A DNA stretch of 23,079 nt. Source: a virus. The notes beneath the pieces are model-generated. The model saw nothing but the letters and a program-made list of their open reading frames with translations. It had not been told where the DNA came from and searched no databases. The stretch spans positions 1-23,079 of the IMG/VR virus record IMGVR_UViG_3300023284_000114, one strand, 5' to 3'. Shown in pieces: positions 11,210 through 17,270 of this stretch. Each line of letters starts with the position of its first letter. Position 1 is the stretch's first letter. The position numbers and the translations under genes were made by a program.

Positions 11210-11476
11210 ATGGATACTGAGAAACAACTAAAAGAGTGGGTTAAAGGAAACTCAATGCACATGGAGGATCAATGTTGCCCTGATTTCTCGTGTTGTGGTG
11301 TAGAAATGGCAGATAAGCGCACCAGAGAGGTTTTCTATAAAGCACACACTGAGGGTGACGACGCAACCACAATGCAAATGCTTGGCATGTTTTTAGGTAA
11401 TGCCCTTGCGGGTGCCGAGGACGCGAACAAAGAGGTTTATATTGCTGGTGTTGATAGTGGCCTAACAAATAATTAA
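11210..11476 (+). CDS. Conserved phage protein with CCPDFSCC motif, 88 aa
   Basis: The protein starts with GAAAGGAC upstream and reads MDTEKQLKEWVKGNSMH, then QCCPDFSCCG at 21-30, followed by a helical region and an end with GMFLGNAL. I recall a widespread small phage and bacterial family with WVKGNS.H....CCPDFSCC and a C-terminal helix ending LG..LA. Four Cys in CCPDFSCC may bind metal. Function not known. It is the first gene after the large RNA and begins about 25 bases after its probable end. Confidence 0.82.
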   Translation: MDTEKQLKEWVKGNSMHMEDQCCPDFSCCGVEMADKRTREVFYKAHTEGDDATTMQMLGMFLGNALAGAEDANKEVYIAGVDSGLTNN

Positions 11477-11516
11477 TTTAACGGGTGGGACAACTGTAAC
11501 TAAAGAGGATAGTAGG

Positions 11517-11642
11517 ATGGAATGGTTAGGATGGGTTTTAGTTTTAATATTTGCGCACGCATGGTGTTACCCAAAACATTTTGGAAGAACAATTATTGCG
11601 CCTCTAGTCAATGGTTACAAAAAAGGAAGAGACAATGAATAA
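11517..11642 (+). CDS. Small membrane protein, 41 aa
   Basis: A 42-codon frame from ATG 11517, with GAGGATAGTAGG upstream, begins MEWLGWVLVLIFAHAWCY: one hydrophobic helix of about 16 residues at the N-terminus, followed by a basic segment (PKHFGRTIIAPLVNGYKKGRDNE). Its end overlaps the next start by 8 bases. This is a plausible inner-membrane micro-protein with its C-terminus in the cytoplasm (positive-inside rule). Unknown function; a holin role is not supported. Confidence 0.65.
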   Translation: MEWLGWVLVLIFAHAWCYPKHFGRTIIAPLVNGYKKGRDNE

Positions 11643-11850
11643 ACATGCTGAAACATTGATTAATTATGCGATTCAAATTGAACATGACATTGCACTTGAC
11701 ACATTCGCTGGTCATAGAGATACAACACCATTACCAGAAGTACCTGCTAATCTAAGGAAGGCTGCGGCTAAGATTGTAGAGCTTGAGGCTAGAATTGATA
11801 TTTTAAGGTTAGAAGTAGAAGATGCTTGGGATTCCACCACTGTAAATTAA
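11635..11850 (+). CDS. Hypothetical helical protein, 71 aa
   Basis: Start ATG 11635 has AGGAAGAG immediately upstream; an earlier in-frame ATG at 11611 lacks a site. The protein begins MNKHAETLINYAIQIEHDI and contains VPANLRKAAAKIVELEARI, then a coiled-coil-like DILRLEVEDAWDS. Such short phage proteins with one long coiled coil are common and unassigned. It is soluble. It overlaps the preceding membrane gene by 8 bases. Confidence 0.75.
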   Translation: MNKHAETLINYAIQIEHDIALDTFAGHRDTTPLPEVPANLRKAAAKIVELEARIDILRLEVEDAWDSTTVN

Positions 11851-11875
11851 TATAACAACATATAAAGGAAGTAGG

Positions 11876-12088
11876 ATGAATGTAGTAGAGTTCACAGGAA
11901 CAACAGTAGGAGATATAGACCCTGACAAGGTCATAGAAGCATCTAAGGGCCAGTTAGAGAGTGTTATCATCCTTGGTGTTGATAAAGAGACTGGTGACTA
12001 CTATTTTGTATCCAGCACAAAGAAAAACGAAACACTTTGGATTGTTGAGAAGTTTAAACAATATTTAATGGAGATAGACGAAGAGTAA
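11876..12088 (+). CDS. Conserved small phage protein, 70 aa
   Basis: The protein reads MNVVEFTGTTVGDIDPDKV, then LESVIILGVDKETGDYYFVS and ETLWIVEKFKQYL. I recall this pattern (V..F.G.T..DIDPD.VLE.A...L..V.VLG.D......YF.SS.......LW..E..K..L) as a widespread hypothetical family in phages and their proteobacterial hosts. Small alpha/beta fold, function unknown. A GGAAGTAGG site precedes the start. It is the last gene before the late promoter region. Confidence 0.82.
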   Translation: MNVVEFTGTTVGDIDPDKVIEASKGQLESVIILGVDKETGDYYFVSSTKKNETLWIVEKFKQYLMEIDEE

Positions 12089-12137
12089 CATAAAAACCAC
12101 ACGTTTATGAATTATTTGCTAAACATGACACAATCAA

Positions 12138-12165
12138 TTGCGATAAATTAAATATACTATATATT
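12138..12165 (+). promoter_or_regulatory. Candidate late promoter upstream of the virion module
   Basis: TTGCGA (12138-12143) and TATATT (12160-12165) are 16 bases apart in a very A+T-rich stretch. This is the only wide gap upstream of the structural genes apart from the ncRNA region. The -10 is near-consensus. The rest of 12089-12173 shows nothing else I can identify. Confidence 0.45.
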
Positions 12166-12173
12166 AAATATAT

Positions 12174-12209
12174 GGGAACTCGAAGGCTGATTAGTGGTCC
12201 AGAGTTCCC
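12174..12209 (+). promoter_or_regulatory. Perfect 8-bp inverted repeat in the 5' leader of the virion module
   Basis: GGGAACTC (12174-12181) pairs exactly with GAGTTCCC (12202-12209), with a 20-base loop. It begins 9 bases after the promoter -10 box, so it would lie at the extreme 5' end of the late mRNA, and it covers the GTG at 12194. It could be a 5' stabiliser or protein-binding site, or an operator. It also raises doubt about the GTG start of the next gene. Confidence 0.55.
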
Positions 12210-13015
12210 CAATTCCCCATTATGACGCCTTTGAGCTTTCCGCAACAGGAGAGCTTATGGATTTCACCGGACAAACATCAGCAGATTTTAACGTTAGGGT
12301 CTTTTTGGGCAACGAAGAGGGCTTCGAGCTTCGTAATATTGTTGGTGAAAAAAACAATGTAAATACCACTTTTCAAGATATCTCCCAAGTTGACGGTGTT
12401 CAAGTTCTCCCAACAGAGGGAAACCCTGAAGAGTGGGAGATTGTCTCAACCAGTACGGACGATGCTAACGGCGGTTCTGGCACTGAAACCGTATTAATAT
12501 CTTTTCTAGGGGATGGGTGGACAGAAGAAACACCTGTTATAGCAACCGTAACAGGAACAACACCTATTTTAATCCCTGGAGGAGCTAATAAATTCAGGGG
12601 TGTAAGTGCTGTCATTCTCACGCCGGATGGTGGCTGTAATGTTGGGGATTTAATAATTCGTGTCTCTAGTGGTGGTGCTGAAAGAATGAAAATCATGGCT
12701 GCTGAAGGTGTTAGCAAGGCCGCTTTTTATAGTACGCCTGTTGGTAAAACAGCGTTTGGTCAGTTTCTAATAGGTTTAACTGCAAAGAATCAAGATATTG
12801 AAATGAGATTAATGTCTCAAGTAGATGGAGGACCGGAGATAATAGGTGGAGTACTACCATCATATCAAGGTTTTGTTGCTTTCCCAATCATAGCTCCTTT
12901 TACTCTTTCTGAAAAAACAGATGTAAGGTTTCAAGTAAAAAGCACTAACACTGCCGTAACTGTAACAGCTTTCCTTGATCTTCTAATTGTGGATAATTCA
13001 AAGATAGCAAGTTAG
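12194..13015 (+). CDS. Putative virion structural or decoration protein, 273 aa
   Basis: From GTG 12194 the protein is 273 residues, beta-rich and Gly/Thr/Val-heavy, without Cys clusters, as usual in phage surface proteins. Segments such as TGQTSADFNVRVFLGNEEG, IRVSSGGAERMKIMAAEG and KTDVRFQVKSTNTAVTVTAFLDLL suggest one or two beta sandwiches. The start is uncertain. GTG 12194 has no clear ribosome site and sits in a hairpin, while ATG 12257 (MDFTGQTS) has AGGAG at ideal spacing; the coding sense between them still looks protein-like (PIPHYDAFELSATGE). Role is inferred from composition and from position at the head of the virion module. Confidence 0.7.
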   Translation: MVQSSPIPHYDAFELSATGELMDFTGQTSADFNVRVFLGNEEGFELRNIVGEKNNVNTTFQDISQVDGVQVLPTEGNPEEWEIVSTSTDDANGGSGTETVLISFLGDGWTEETPVIATVTGTTPILIPGGANKFRGVSAVILTPDGGCNVGDLIIRVSSGGAERMKIMAAEGVSKAAFYSTPVGKTAFGQFLIGLTAKNQDIEMRLMSQVDGGPEIIGGVLPSYQGFVAFPIIAPFTLSEKTDVRFQVKSTNTAVTVTAFLDLLIVDNSKIAS

Positions 13016-13023
13016 GACTTAAT

Positions 13024-13350
13024 ATGGTTAAAACAATAGGTAGAACCGCAAATACCAACAATGAGGCTACAATTACAGTAGTTGTTCTTAATTCGTCTAC
13101 AAGCACAGTTATTGCTGCTGCAAATGAAGATAGGGTATTTTTTCATGTGAATAACGGAATTGAGCCGGACAAAGCATGCTGGATAAAACTACATGCAGCC
13201 ATTATTGATAACACTAAGCATGGTATGGTTGTCCATGAAGGACAAAAAGGCACAGGGTTTTGGGAAATGCCATCAGATAATATATATACTGGTGAGATTA
13301 GCGCTATCGCAGAAGATACTCCTTGTACAGTTTATGTAACGGAGTATTAA
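13024..13350 (+). CDS. Putative virion protein, 108 aa
   Basis: The start has AGGACTTAAT upstream. The protein is beta-rich, with NEATITVVVLNSSTSTVIAA, NEDRVFFHVNNGIEPDKACW and an end EDTPCTVYVTEY. This resembles the small beta-sandwich proteins of phage heads in which a line like A..DR..F.V.N......WI.L is followed by a G.....WEMP.D..Y.G.I.AI segment; these are usually annotated hypothetical or decoration. It begins 8 bases after the preceding gene and ends 1 base before the next one. Confidence 0.7.
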   Translation: MVKTIGRTANTNNEATITVVVLNSSTSTVIAAANEDRVFFHVNNGIEPDKACWIKLHAAIIDNTKHGMVVHEGQKGTGFWEMPSDNIYTGEISAIAEDTPCTVYVTEY

Positions 13351-13351
13351 C

Positions 13352-13621
13352 ATGGCGAATGATGATTTTTATACAGTGACTTCAAATTGGACAGCAGTAG
13401 AAGCAAACGGCGTAGATATTACTAATGGAACCTTTAGTGTATTTAGTCAAAGCTCTAAACGTGTTGGGTTTATTAAATCGTCTGTTTTACCAACAGAGCA
13501 AAATGGTGTAGTATTCTTTAAGAACCCACAAGAAACTTTTAAATATACATTAGGCGCAAGTGAGAAGCTTTATGCTAAGACCAACACAGGAACCGCTAAC
13601 ATCGGGGTAATCCCCGCTTAA
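13352..13621 (+). CDS. Putative virion protein, 89 aa
   Basis: The protein begins MANDDFYTVTSNWTAVEANGVDI and is beta-rich throughout, with FSVFSQSSKRVGFIKSS and EKLYAKTNTGTANIGVIPA at the end. It looks like a companion of the previous 108-residue protein; both could bind the capsid surface. No named family. Start one base after the previous stop. Confidence 0.7.
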   Translation: MANDDFYTVTSNWTAVEANGVDITNGTFSVFSQSSKRVGFIKSSVLPTEQNGVVFFKNPQETFKYTLGASEKLYAKTNTGTANIGVIPA

Positions 13622-13632
13622 AGGAGTAGACG

Positions 13633-13722
13633 ATGCCAAAACACACACCAGCTAAAAGACGATTAAATCGAAAACTAAAAATGAAAATAAAAAAAGCTGT
13701 TTCAAAGAAGCGTAAAAAGTAA
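13633..13722 (+). CDS. Very basic 29-residue peptide
   Basis: A 30-codon frame starts ATG 13633, with GGAG 7 bases upstream, and ends 33 bases before a terminator. The peptide begins MPKHTPAKRRLNRKLKMKI and ends in a run of Lys and Arg; more than half its residues are basic. It could be a nucleic-acid-condensing peptide or a virion component packaged with DNA. No homologue is recalled with confidence. Position in the structural operon and the ribosome site support it. Confidence 0.65.
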   Translation: MPKHTPAKRRLNRKLKMKIKKAVSKKRKK

Positions 13723-13754
13723 TTGTCTAACAGTATTTGAAGTGCTAAACTAAT

Positions 13755-13779
13755 AAGGTCGTTTAATAGCGGCCTTTTT
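13755..13779 (+). terminator. Rho-independent terminator
   Basis: AAGGTCG (13755-13761) pairs with CGGCCTT (13770-13776) around an 8-base loop, and the run of T continues to 13779. This is a standard intrinsic terminator. It closes the group of possible decoration proteins and the basic peptide; the next gene, the zinc-ribbon protein, begins 15 bases later. Confidence 0.8.
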
Positions 13780-13793
13780 CTATGGGGGACATA

Positions 13794-13970
13794 ATGCCTA
13801 TTTATACTTACAAATGCCCAAGTTGCAGGGAACCGTCAGAAAGGCGCGTAAGTATCTCAGAGAGGAAATCCCAGGAATGTTTCAAGTGTGGTGAGTTATT
13901 AGAGCTTAAAATCACTGCTGCACGGGTTATAGGGGCTAACACAGGGGCTAGGAGTACGACATATGACTGA
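13794..13970 (+). CDS. FmdB-type zinc-ribbon protein, 58 aa
   Basis: I chose ATG 13794 (MPIYTYKCPSC) over an upstream in-frame ATG at 13782 because FmdB-family proteins start MP.Y.Y.C and a GGGGGAC site precedes it. CPSC (8-11) and CFKC (29-32) form the four-Cys zinc ribbon, with ERRVSISERKSQE between. The tail ends AARVIGANTGARSTTYD. The family is common in phages near head and terminase genes, function uncertain (putative transcription factor-like ribbon). It overlaps the next gene by 8 bases. Confidence 0.82.
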   Translation: MPIYTYKCPSCREPSERRVSISERKSQECFKCGELLELKITAARVIGANTGARSTTYD

Positions 13971-14121
13971 TTATGTGCGCTGTGAAATAACAATAGAAAA
14001 CGACGAGCACGGAACAACTATATTCTTTGATACAGAATTAGACACAGACACCCTTCAATTATTATTAATGACTGCATACAATCAGGTCAGTGAACCTCAT
14101 GAAAGGTTAACTTTGAATTGA
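13963..14121 (+). CDS. Hypothetical protein, 52 aa
   Basis: A 53-codon frame from ATG 13963, with AGGAGTACGAC upstream, overlaps the previous gene by 8 bases and the next by 4 (TTGA). It begins MTDYVRCEITIENDEHGTT and continues as an acidic beta-then-helix protein (DTDTLQLLLMTAYNQVSE). No known family. Both junctions follow the coupling style of this genome, so I consider it real. Confidence 0.65.
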   Translation: MTDYVRCEITIENDEHGTTIFFDTELDTDTLQLLLMTAYNQVSEPHERLTLN

Positions 14122-14594
14122 GGAAAATAGCTATAGTGGGGATGGCCGCTTTCACGGAGGAAATCCCAGAAGATCACGAGGTATGGGTAATAGCTTTATA
14201 CATTGGTCATTTCATGAGATACGACAGGGCTTTTGAATGCCACGAGCAACCACCAACTAAGGGAAGTGGCAAAGATTTTATTAACGATCCTTGGGTTCCA
14301 TTCTTCGCGCCGGAACATTTAATACACATATACCCAAAGGCCATACCAATGCAAACGGAACATATGGCGAAGAAATATCAAAGAAGTTTTGGATCAACTA
14401 TTTCCTATATGTTAGCACAGGCTATTTATGAGGAAGTTGACGAGATTACATTATTCGGGGCTACTTTAGATGCTAAGGATGAATACATACATCAGAAACC
14501 CTCAGCTTATTATTGGCTTGGAATCGCTAATGCTCTGGGTATCAAAACAACAGGCTTATTGACTGAGGAAATGTACGGTCTTAGACAAACATAA
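14118..14594 (+). CDS. Phage Rossmann-like protein, 158 aa, TTG start
   Basis: The TTG start overlaps the previous stop and gives RKIAIVGMAAFTEEIPEDHEVW, a Rossmann-like beta-alpha start. Starting at ATG 14142 would delete that strand. The C-terminal half has EVDEITLFGATLDAKDEYIHQ, then AYYWLGIANALGIKT. I recall a widespread phage family with this order: I.I.G...S.....P....W..W......R....FE.H; ....V.L.G......EY..Q.P...YWIG.A...GI. It is usually found near head genes and has no known activity. A nucleotide-sugar or glycosyl role is possible but unsupported. Confidence 0.75.
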   Translation: MRKIAIVGMAAFTEEIPEDHEVWVIALYIGHFMRYDRAFECHEQPPTKGSGKDFINDPWVPFFAPEHLIHIYPKAIPMQTEHMAKKYQRSFGSTISYMLAQAIYEEVDEITLFGATLDAKDEYIHQKPSAYYWLGIANALGIKTTGLLTEEMYGLRQT

Positions 14595-14610
14595 AACATT
14601 ATGCTAGACT
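14581..14610 (+). promoter_or_regulatory. Possible extended -10 promoter
   Basis: TTAGAC (14581-14586), an 18-base spacer, and TGCTAGACT (14602-14610), with the TGN extension typical of extended -10 promoters. It lies at the end of the previous gene and would drive the 151-residue protein. Weak evidence. Confidence 0.3.
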
Positions 14611-14630
14611 ATGCGCGGCAAACCTGCCCA

Positions 14631-14651
14631 GCAATAAGCAATAAGCAATAA
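14631..14651 (+). repeat. Tandem heptamer repeat, three copies of GCAATAA
   Basis: GCAATAA occurs three times without a break (14631-14651), followed by a related GCAAAAG (14652-14658) that overlaps the ribosome site AAAAGGA of the next gene. It sits in the 73-base gap before ATG 14668. Such short tandem repeats near a ribosome site can change expression by copy-number slippage. Copy variation itself cannot be judged here. Confidence 0.85.
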
Positions 14652-14667
14652 GCAAAAGGATACTAAA

Positions 14668-15123
14668 ATGACACGATCAATTATTGGAAGAGTTCTCCAA
14701 CAAAATAGTAAAAGTAATCAATTACAATCACGAGACATTGATATTTCACGCGCCGCTGTAGACGCATCAATTACGGTAAGCGCAGAGGGTGCGACAACTG
14801 CAAACACTAGAGACATTGTAGTTACGTTGTTAGATTCAGAGGGCGTAGCAATTTCAGAGGTAGAAGAAATTGAAGTACATATGTTCTTAGACGCCGCAAG
14901 ACTTGCATACGTGGTTACTGGTGGATCAACTGGTATTACATTAGGAGCCGCAGGAGATGGCGCGCTTTTAATCAACGTAGCAAAGAAAGCTTTTTACTGC
15001 ACGACTGAGGCAACAGGTATTCTTGACCTTGATTGGCTAGATACTGGAACAGAAGTAGCATTCTTGGGTGTTAAGTTGCCTAATGGTCGCTATGTAATGA
15101 GTAGCGCATTAACAAACGCATAA
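14668..15123 (+). CDS. Putative virion structural protein, 151 aa
   Basis: AAAAGGA lies 10 bases before ATG 14668. The protein begins MTRSIIGRVLQQNSKSNQLQ, then is beta-rich, with ASITVSAEGATTANTRDIVV, LLDSEGVAISEVEEIEVHMF and an end GVKLPNGRYVMSSALTNA. The phrase VTLLD..G.A.......V.VW...D has the look of phage head-decoration or tail proteins that carry an Ig-like sandwich. It is followed by a hairpin. Family not certain. Confidence 0.72.
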   Translation: MTRSIIGRVLQQNSKSNQLQSRDIDISRAAVDASITVSAEGATTANTRDIVVTLLDSEGVAISEVEEIEVHMFLDAARLAYVVTGGSTGITLGAAGDGALLINVAKKAFYCTTEATGILDLDWLDTGTEVAFLGVKLPNGRYVMSSALTNA

Positions 15124-15130
15124 GATAGGG

Positions 15131-15150
15131 TCGGGTGGTTCGCTGCCCGA
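15131..15150 (+). terminator. Strong stem-loop after the 151-aa gene, UUCG loop, weak terminator
   Basis: TCGGGTGG (15131-15138), loop TTCG, CTGCCCGA (15143-15150): eight pairs with two G/T wobbles and a very stable UUCG tetraloop. No T run follows (TTACTCCC), so it is either a weak terminator or an mRNA 3' stabiliser. It starts 7 bases after the stop of the previous gene. Confidence 0.5.
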
Positions 15151-15158
15151 TTACTCCC

Positions 15159-15233
15159 ATGATAGAATTTATAATTTGGTGGTTCGTAATAGGAATAACA
15201 CTAGCAGGATTAAGGGGATTGATAGATGTATAA
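15159..15233 (+). CDS. Possible 24-residue membrane micro-protein
   Basis: A 25-codon frame starts ATG 15159 and encodes MIEFIIWWFVIGITLAG followed by LRGLIDV: a single hydrophobic helix. It overlaps the next frame by 8 bases, in the style of this genome. No good ribosome site is seen, and the start lies 8 bases after a stable hairpin, so confidence is low. Confidence 0.4.
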   Translation: MIEFIIWWFVIGITLAGLRGLIDV

Positions 15234-15357
15234 TGATTTTCTAAGTCTTGGTGGTAAGCAGATTGTAACTGTGGCCTCAATACATTTGAGGTGGCAAATT
15301 AAAACTATAAAATTAATCAAAGACATATGTAAACAGGTGGTACATGGTAAAGCTTAA
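15226..15357 (+). CDS. Hypothetical basic protein, 43 aa
   Basis: The 44-codon frame starts ATG 15226 with AAGGGG 8 bases before it. It begins MYNDFLSLGGKQIVTVASIH and has a Lys-rich helix near the end (TIKLIKDICKQVVHGK). It overlaps the next gene by 14 bases. It is small, basic and unrecognised. Confidence 0.55.
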   Translation: MYNDFLSLGGKQIVTVASIHLRWQIKTIKLIKDICKQVVHGKA

Positions 15358-15532
15358 AAGAAAATATAAAAAACGCACTGTTGTCCAAGGATGGAAATTT
15401 AAACCTTTAGCTAAGTGTGGGTCTGAGCTAGTGGATTTGTACGATATGCCAGATTTAGGCATGCGCGATTTTATCATCAATTATACATTACCTGATCCGT
15501 CTGATTTAGTGGAACTCGCAAGGAATAAATAA
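15344..15532 (+). CDS. Hypothetical basic protein, 62 aa
   Basis: The protein begins with a basic stretch (MVKLKRKYKKRTVVQGWKFK) and continues KCGSELVDLYDMPDLGMRDF. ACAGGTGG precedes the ATG. Its stop shares one base with the next ATG (TAATG), so it is coupled to the probable small terminase. It could be a packaging accessory, but nothing in the sequence proves it. Confidence 0.7.
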   Translation: MVKLKRKYKKRTVVQGWKFKPLAKCGSELVDLYDMPDLGMRDFIINYTLPDPSDLVELARNK

Positions 15533-15810
15533 TGGCAGCACCTAAGAGAAATAGAACAAAGCCAGGAGACGCAGCCTTTGAGAAAACTCGTGCTAAAATA
15601 CAATCGAGTCAGCTTATAAATGCTTTGCAAGATCATATACTTGGTAAAAATAATCGGGGTGACATGAAACCATCGCAGATTACTGCTGCATTAGGGCTAT
15701 TAAAGAAAACATTACCTGATCTTTCCTCGACTGAATTAAGTGGCCCTGATGGGGGGGCTATCCAACAAAAGAAAACTGTTGAGTTTGTCAATGCTAAGGA
15801 CAAGACATAA
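15532..15810 (+). CDS. Probable terminase small subunit, 92 aa
   Basis: The protein has a basic start (MAAPKRNRTKPGDAAFEKTR) and a helical core with QLINALQDHILGKNN, then SQITAALGLLKKTLPDLSSTEL. The segment P.QI.AA..LLKK.LPDLS..EL is well known from small terminase-like proteins upstream of large terminases, including in podoviruses with P22-type portals. It would bind phage DNA and present it to the large subunit. At 92 residues it is short for a full TerS, so it may be the core only. It is immediately followed by the large subunit. Confidence 0.75.
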   Translation: MAAPKRNRTKPGDAAFEKTRAKIQSSQLINALQDHILGKNNRGDMKPSQITAALGLLKKTLPDLSSTELSGPDGGAIQQKKTVEFVNAKDKT

Positions 15811-17270
15811 CTAATCTTAGAATAAACGGTAAGCTGGAACGCTTCATGACAGTACATAAACCCATTAAGGTTATTTATGGTGGGCGTGGTTCTGGTAAGT
15901 CTATAGGGATTGCAGATATACAAATCTATTTCATGGATGTTGAAGGTAGTTCTATGATGGGGTTAAGGGAGTTTCAGAAATCTATTGAGGATAGTGTCCA
16001 TAATGTTTTAACTGAAAGCGTGACCAAAAGGCATAAGCTTGATGATTGGGACTTACAAGAGAAAAAGATAATTGCTCCTAATGGGGCAAAGACAGTTTAT
16101 ATCGGTGCTGCACGTAATCCTTCAAGTTTGCAATCAGTACATGGTTTTAAGCGTTCATGGTTTGAAGAGGCTCAGACTGCTAGTGAGAAGTCATTAGATA
16201 CATTAATCCCCACAGTAATTAGAACAGAAGGCGCGGAGTGTTGGTTTACAGGAAACCCACAAGCGTCTGGTGATCCATTCAGTAAGAGATTTATAGTTCC
16301 TTTCCTTAGAGAGTTAAATGAAAATGGATATTATGAAGATGATATGCATATGATACTAAAGCTTAACTGGCGTGATAATCCTTGGTGGGGAAAAGAACAA
16401 GAGCAATTAAGGCTCCATGATTTTAACACAATGCCTAGAGCTAAGTATAATTGGATTTGGGAAGGTGAATTTAATGACCAAGTTGAAGATAGTATTATAT
16501 TAGCTGAATGGTTTGATGCTGCTGTTGATGCCCACCTTGATCCAAAGATTAAAGACGCTTTTACCCCACATGGTGCCGTTGTTGTTGCCCACGATCCTTT
16601 CGATGATGGAGGAGATGCTGGTGGTTGCGCTGTAAGACACGGTAGTATAATTAAAGAGGTTAGGTCTAAGACTGAAGGAACTATTGATGAGGTGTGTGAT
16701 TGGGCTACTGATATAGCGATTAAAGCGAGTGCTGATTGGTTTGTGTGGGATGGTGATGGAATGGGTACGGGGTTACGTCGTCAAATCTCAGATAACTTTA
16801 GCGGCAAGAAAACTAAATATCATATGTTTAAAGGTAGCTTGTCCGGTAAAGGGCAAGACCACGCAGAAGAAACTTATTTACCTGTTGATGGTGATGATGA
16901 CACAGACACACCTAAAACCTACATGGATACATTTAAAAACAACAGGGCGCAGTATTACACAGAGCTTGCAAGAAAATTTGAGAATGTTTATAAATGCAGA
17001 ATTAAGGGTAAGTATATTGATCCTGCTGAGATGATAAGTTTGAGTTCTGAGGGAATTGATGATATGGTTGGGCTCAGATCACAGTTATGTAGGATACCAA
17101 GAAAGCCAAACGGCCAAGGTTTAGAGCAAATAATGAGTAAGCAAGACATGAAGAAGTTAGGCATTAATTCACCGAATGAAGGCGATAGTGTTATGATGTG
17201 TATGTTTATGCCTCCTACCAAAAAAGTAATTATAAGACCAACGAAACAAAGAGCGGTGTATGTACCATGA
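15807..17270 (+). CDS. terL: Terminase large subunit (apparent ATA start)
   Basis: Counting from the internal ATG at 15846, the Walker A GGRGSGKS is at 12-19, the Walker B-like SWFEEAQT near 104-111, the nuclease acidic residues in VVVAHDPFDDGGDAGG near 245-260, and FVWDGDGMG near 299-307. It is the motor that cuts and packages phage DNA through the portal. I place the start at 15807: the in-frame upstream residues TNLRINGKLERF are the family's usual N-terminus, and AAGGA lies 7 bases before codon 15807, which overlaps the previous stop. But codon 15807 reads ATA, not ATG. The first canonical start is ATG 15846, 13 codons on, with no ribosome site. From 15807 the protein is 487 residues; from 15846 it is 474. 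Confidence 0.93.
   Translation: MTNLRINGKLERFMTVHKPIKVIYGGRGSGKSIGIADIQIYFMDVEGSSMMGLREFQKSIEDSVHNVLTESVTKRHKLDDWDLQEKKIIAPNGAKTVYIGAARNPSSLQSVHGFKRSWFEEAQTASEKSLDTLIPTVIRTEGAECWFTGNPQASGDPFSKRFIVPFLRELNENGYYEDDMHMILKLNWRDNPWWGKEQEQLRLHDFNTMPRAKYNWIWEGEFNDQVEDSIILAEWFDAAVDAHLDPKIKDAFTPHGAVVVAHDPFDDGGDAGGCAVRHGSIIKEVRSKTEGTIDEVCDWATDIAIKASADWFVWDGDGMGTGLRRQISDNFSGKKTKYHMFKGSLSGKGQDHAEETYLPVDGDDDTDTPKTYMDTFKNNRAQYYTELARKFENVYKCRIKGKYIDPAEMISLSSEGIDDMVGLRSQLCRIPRKPNGQGLEQIMSKQDMKKLGINSPNEGDSVMMCMFMPPTKKVIIRPTKQRAVYVP

Noticed and set aside
14631-14658. CRISPR-like array
   Set aside because: The repeats are adjacent heptamers without spacers.
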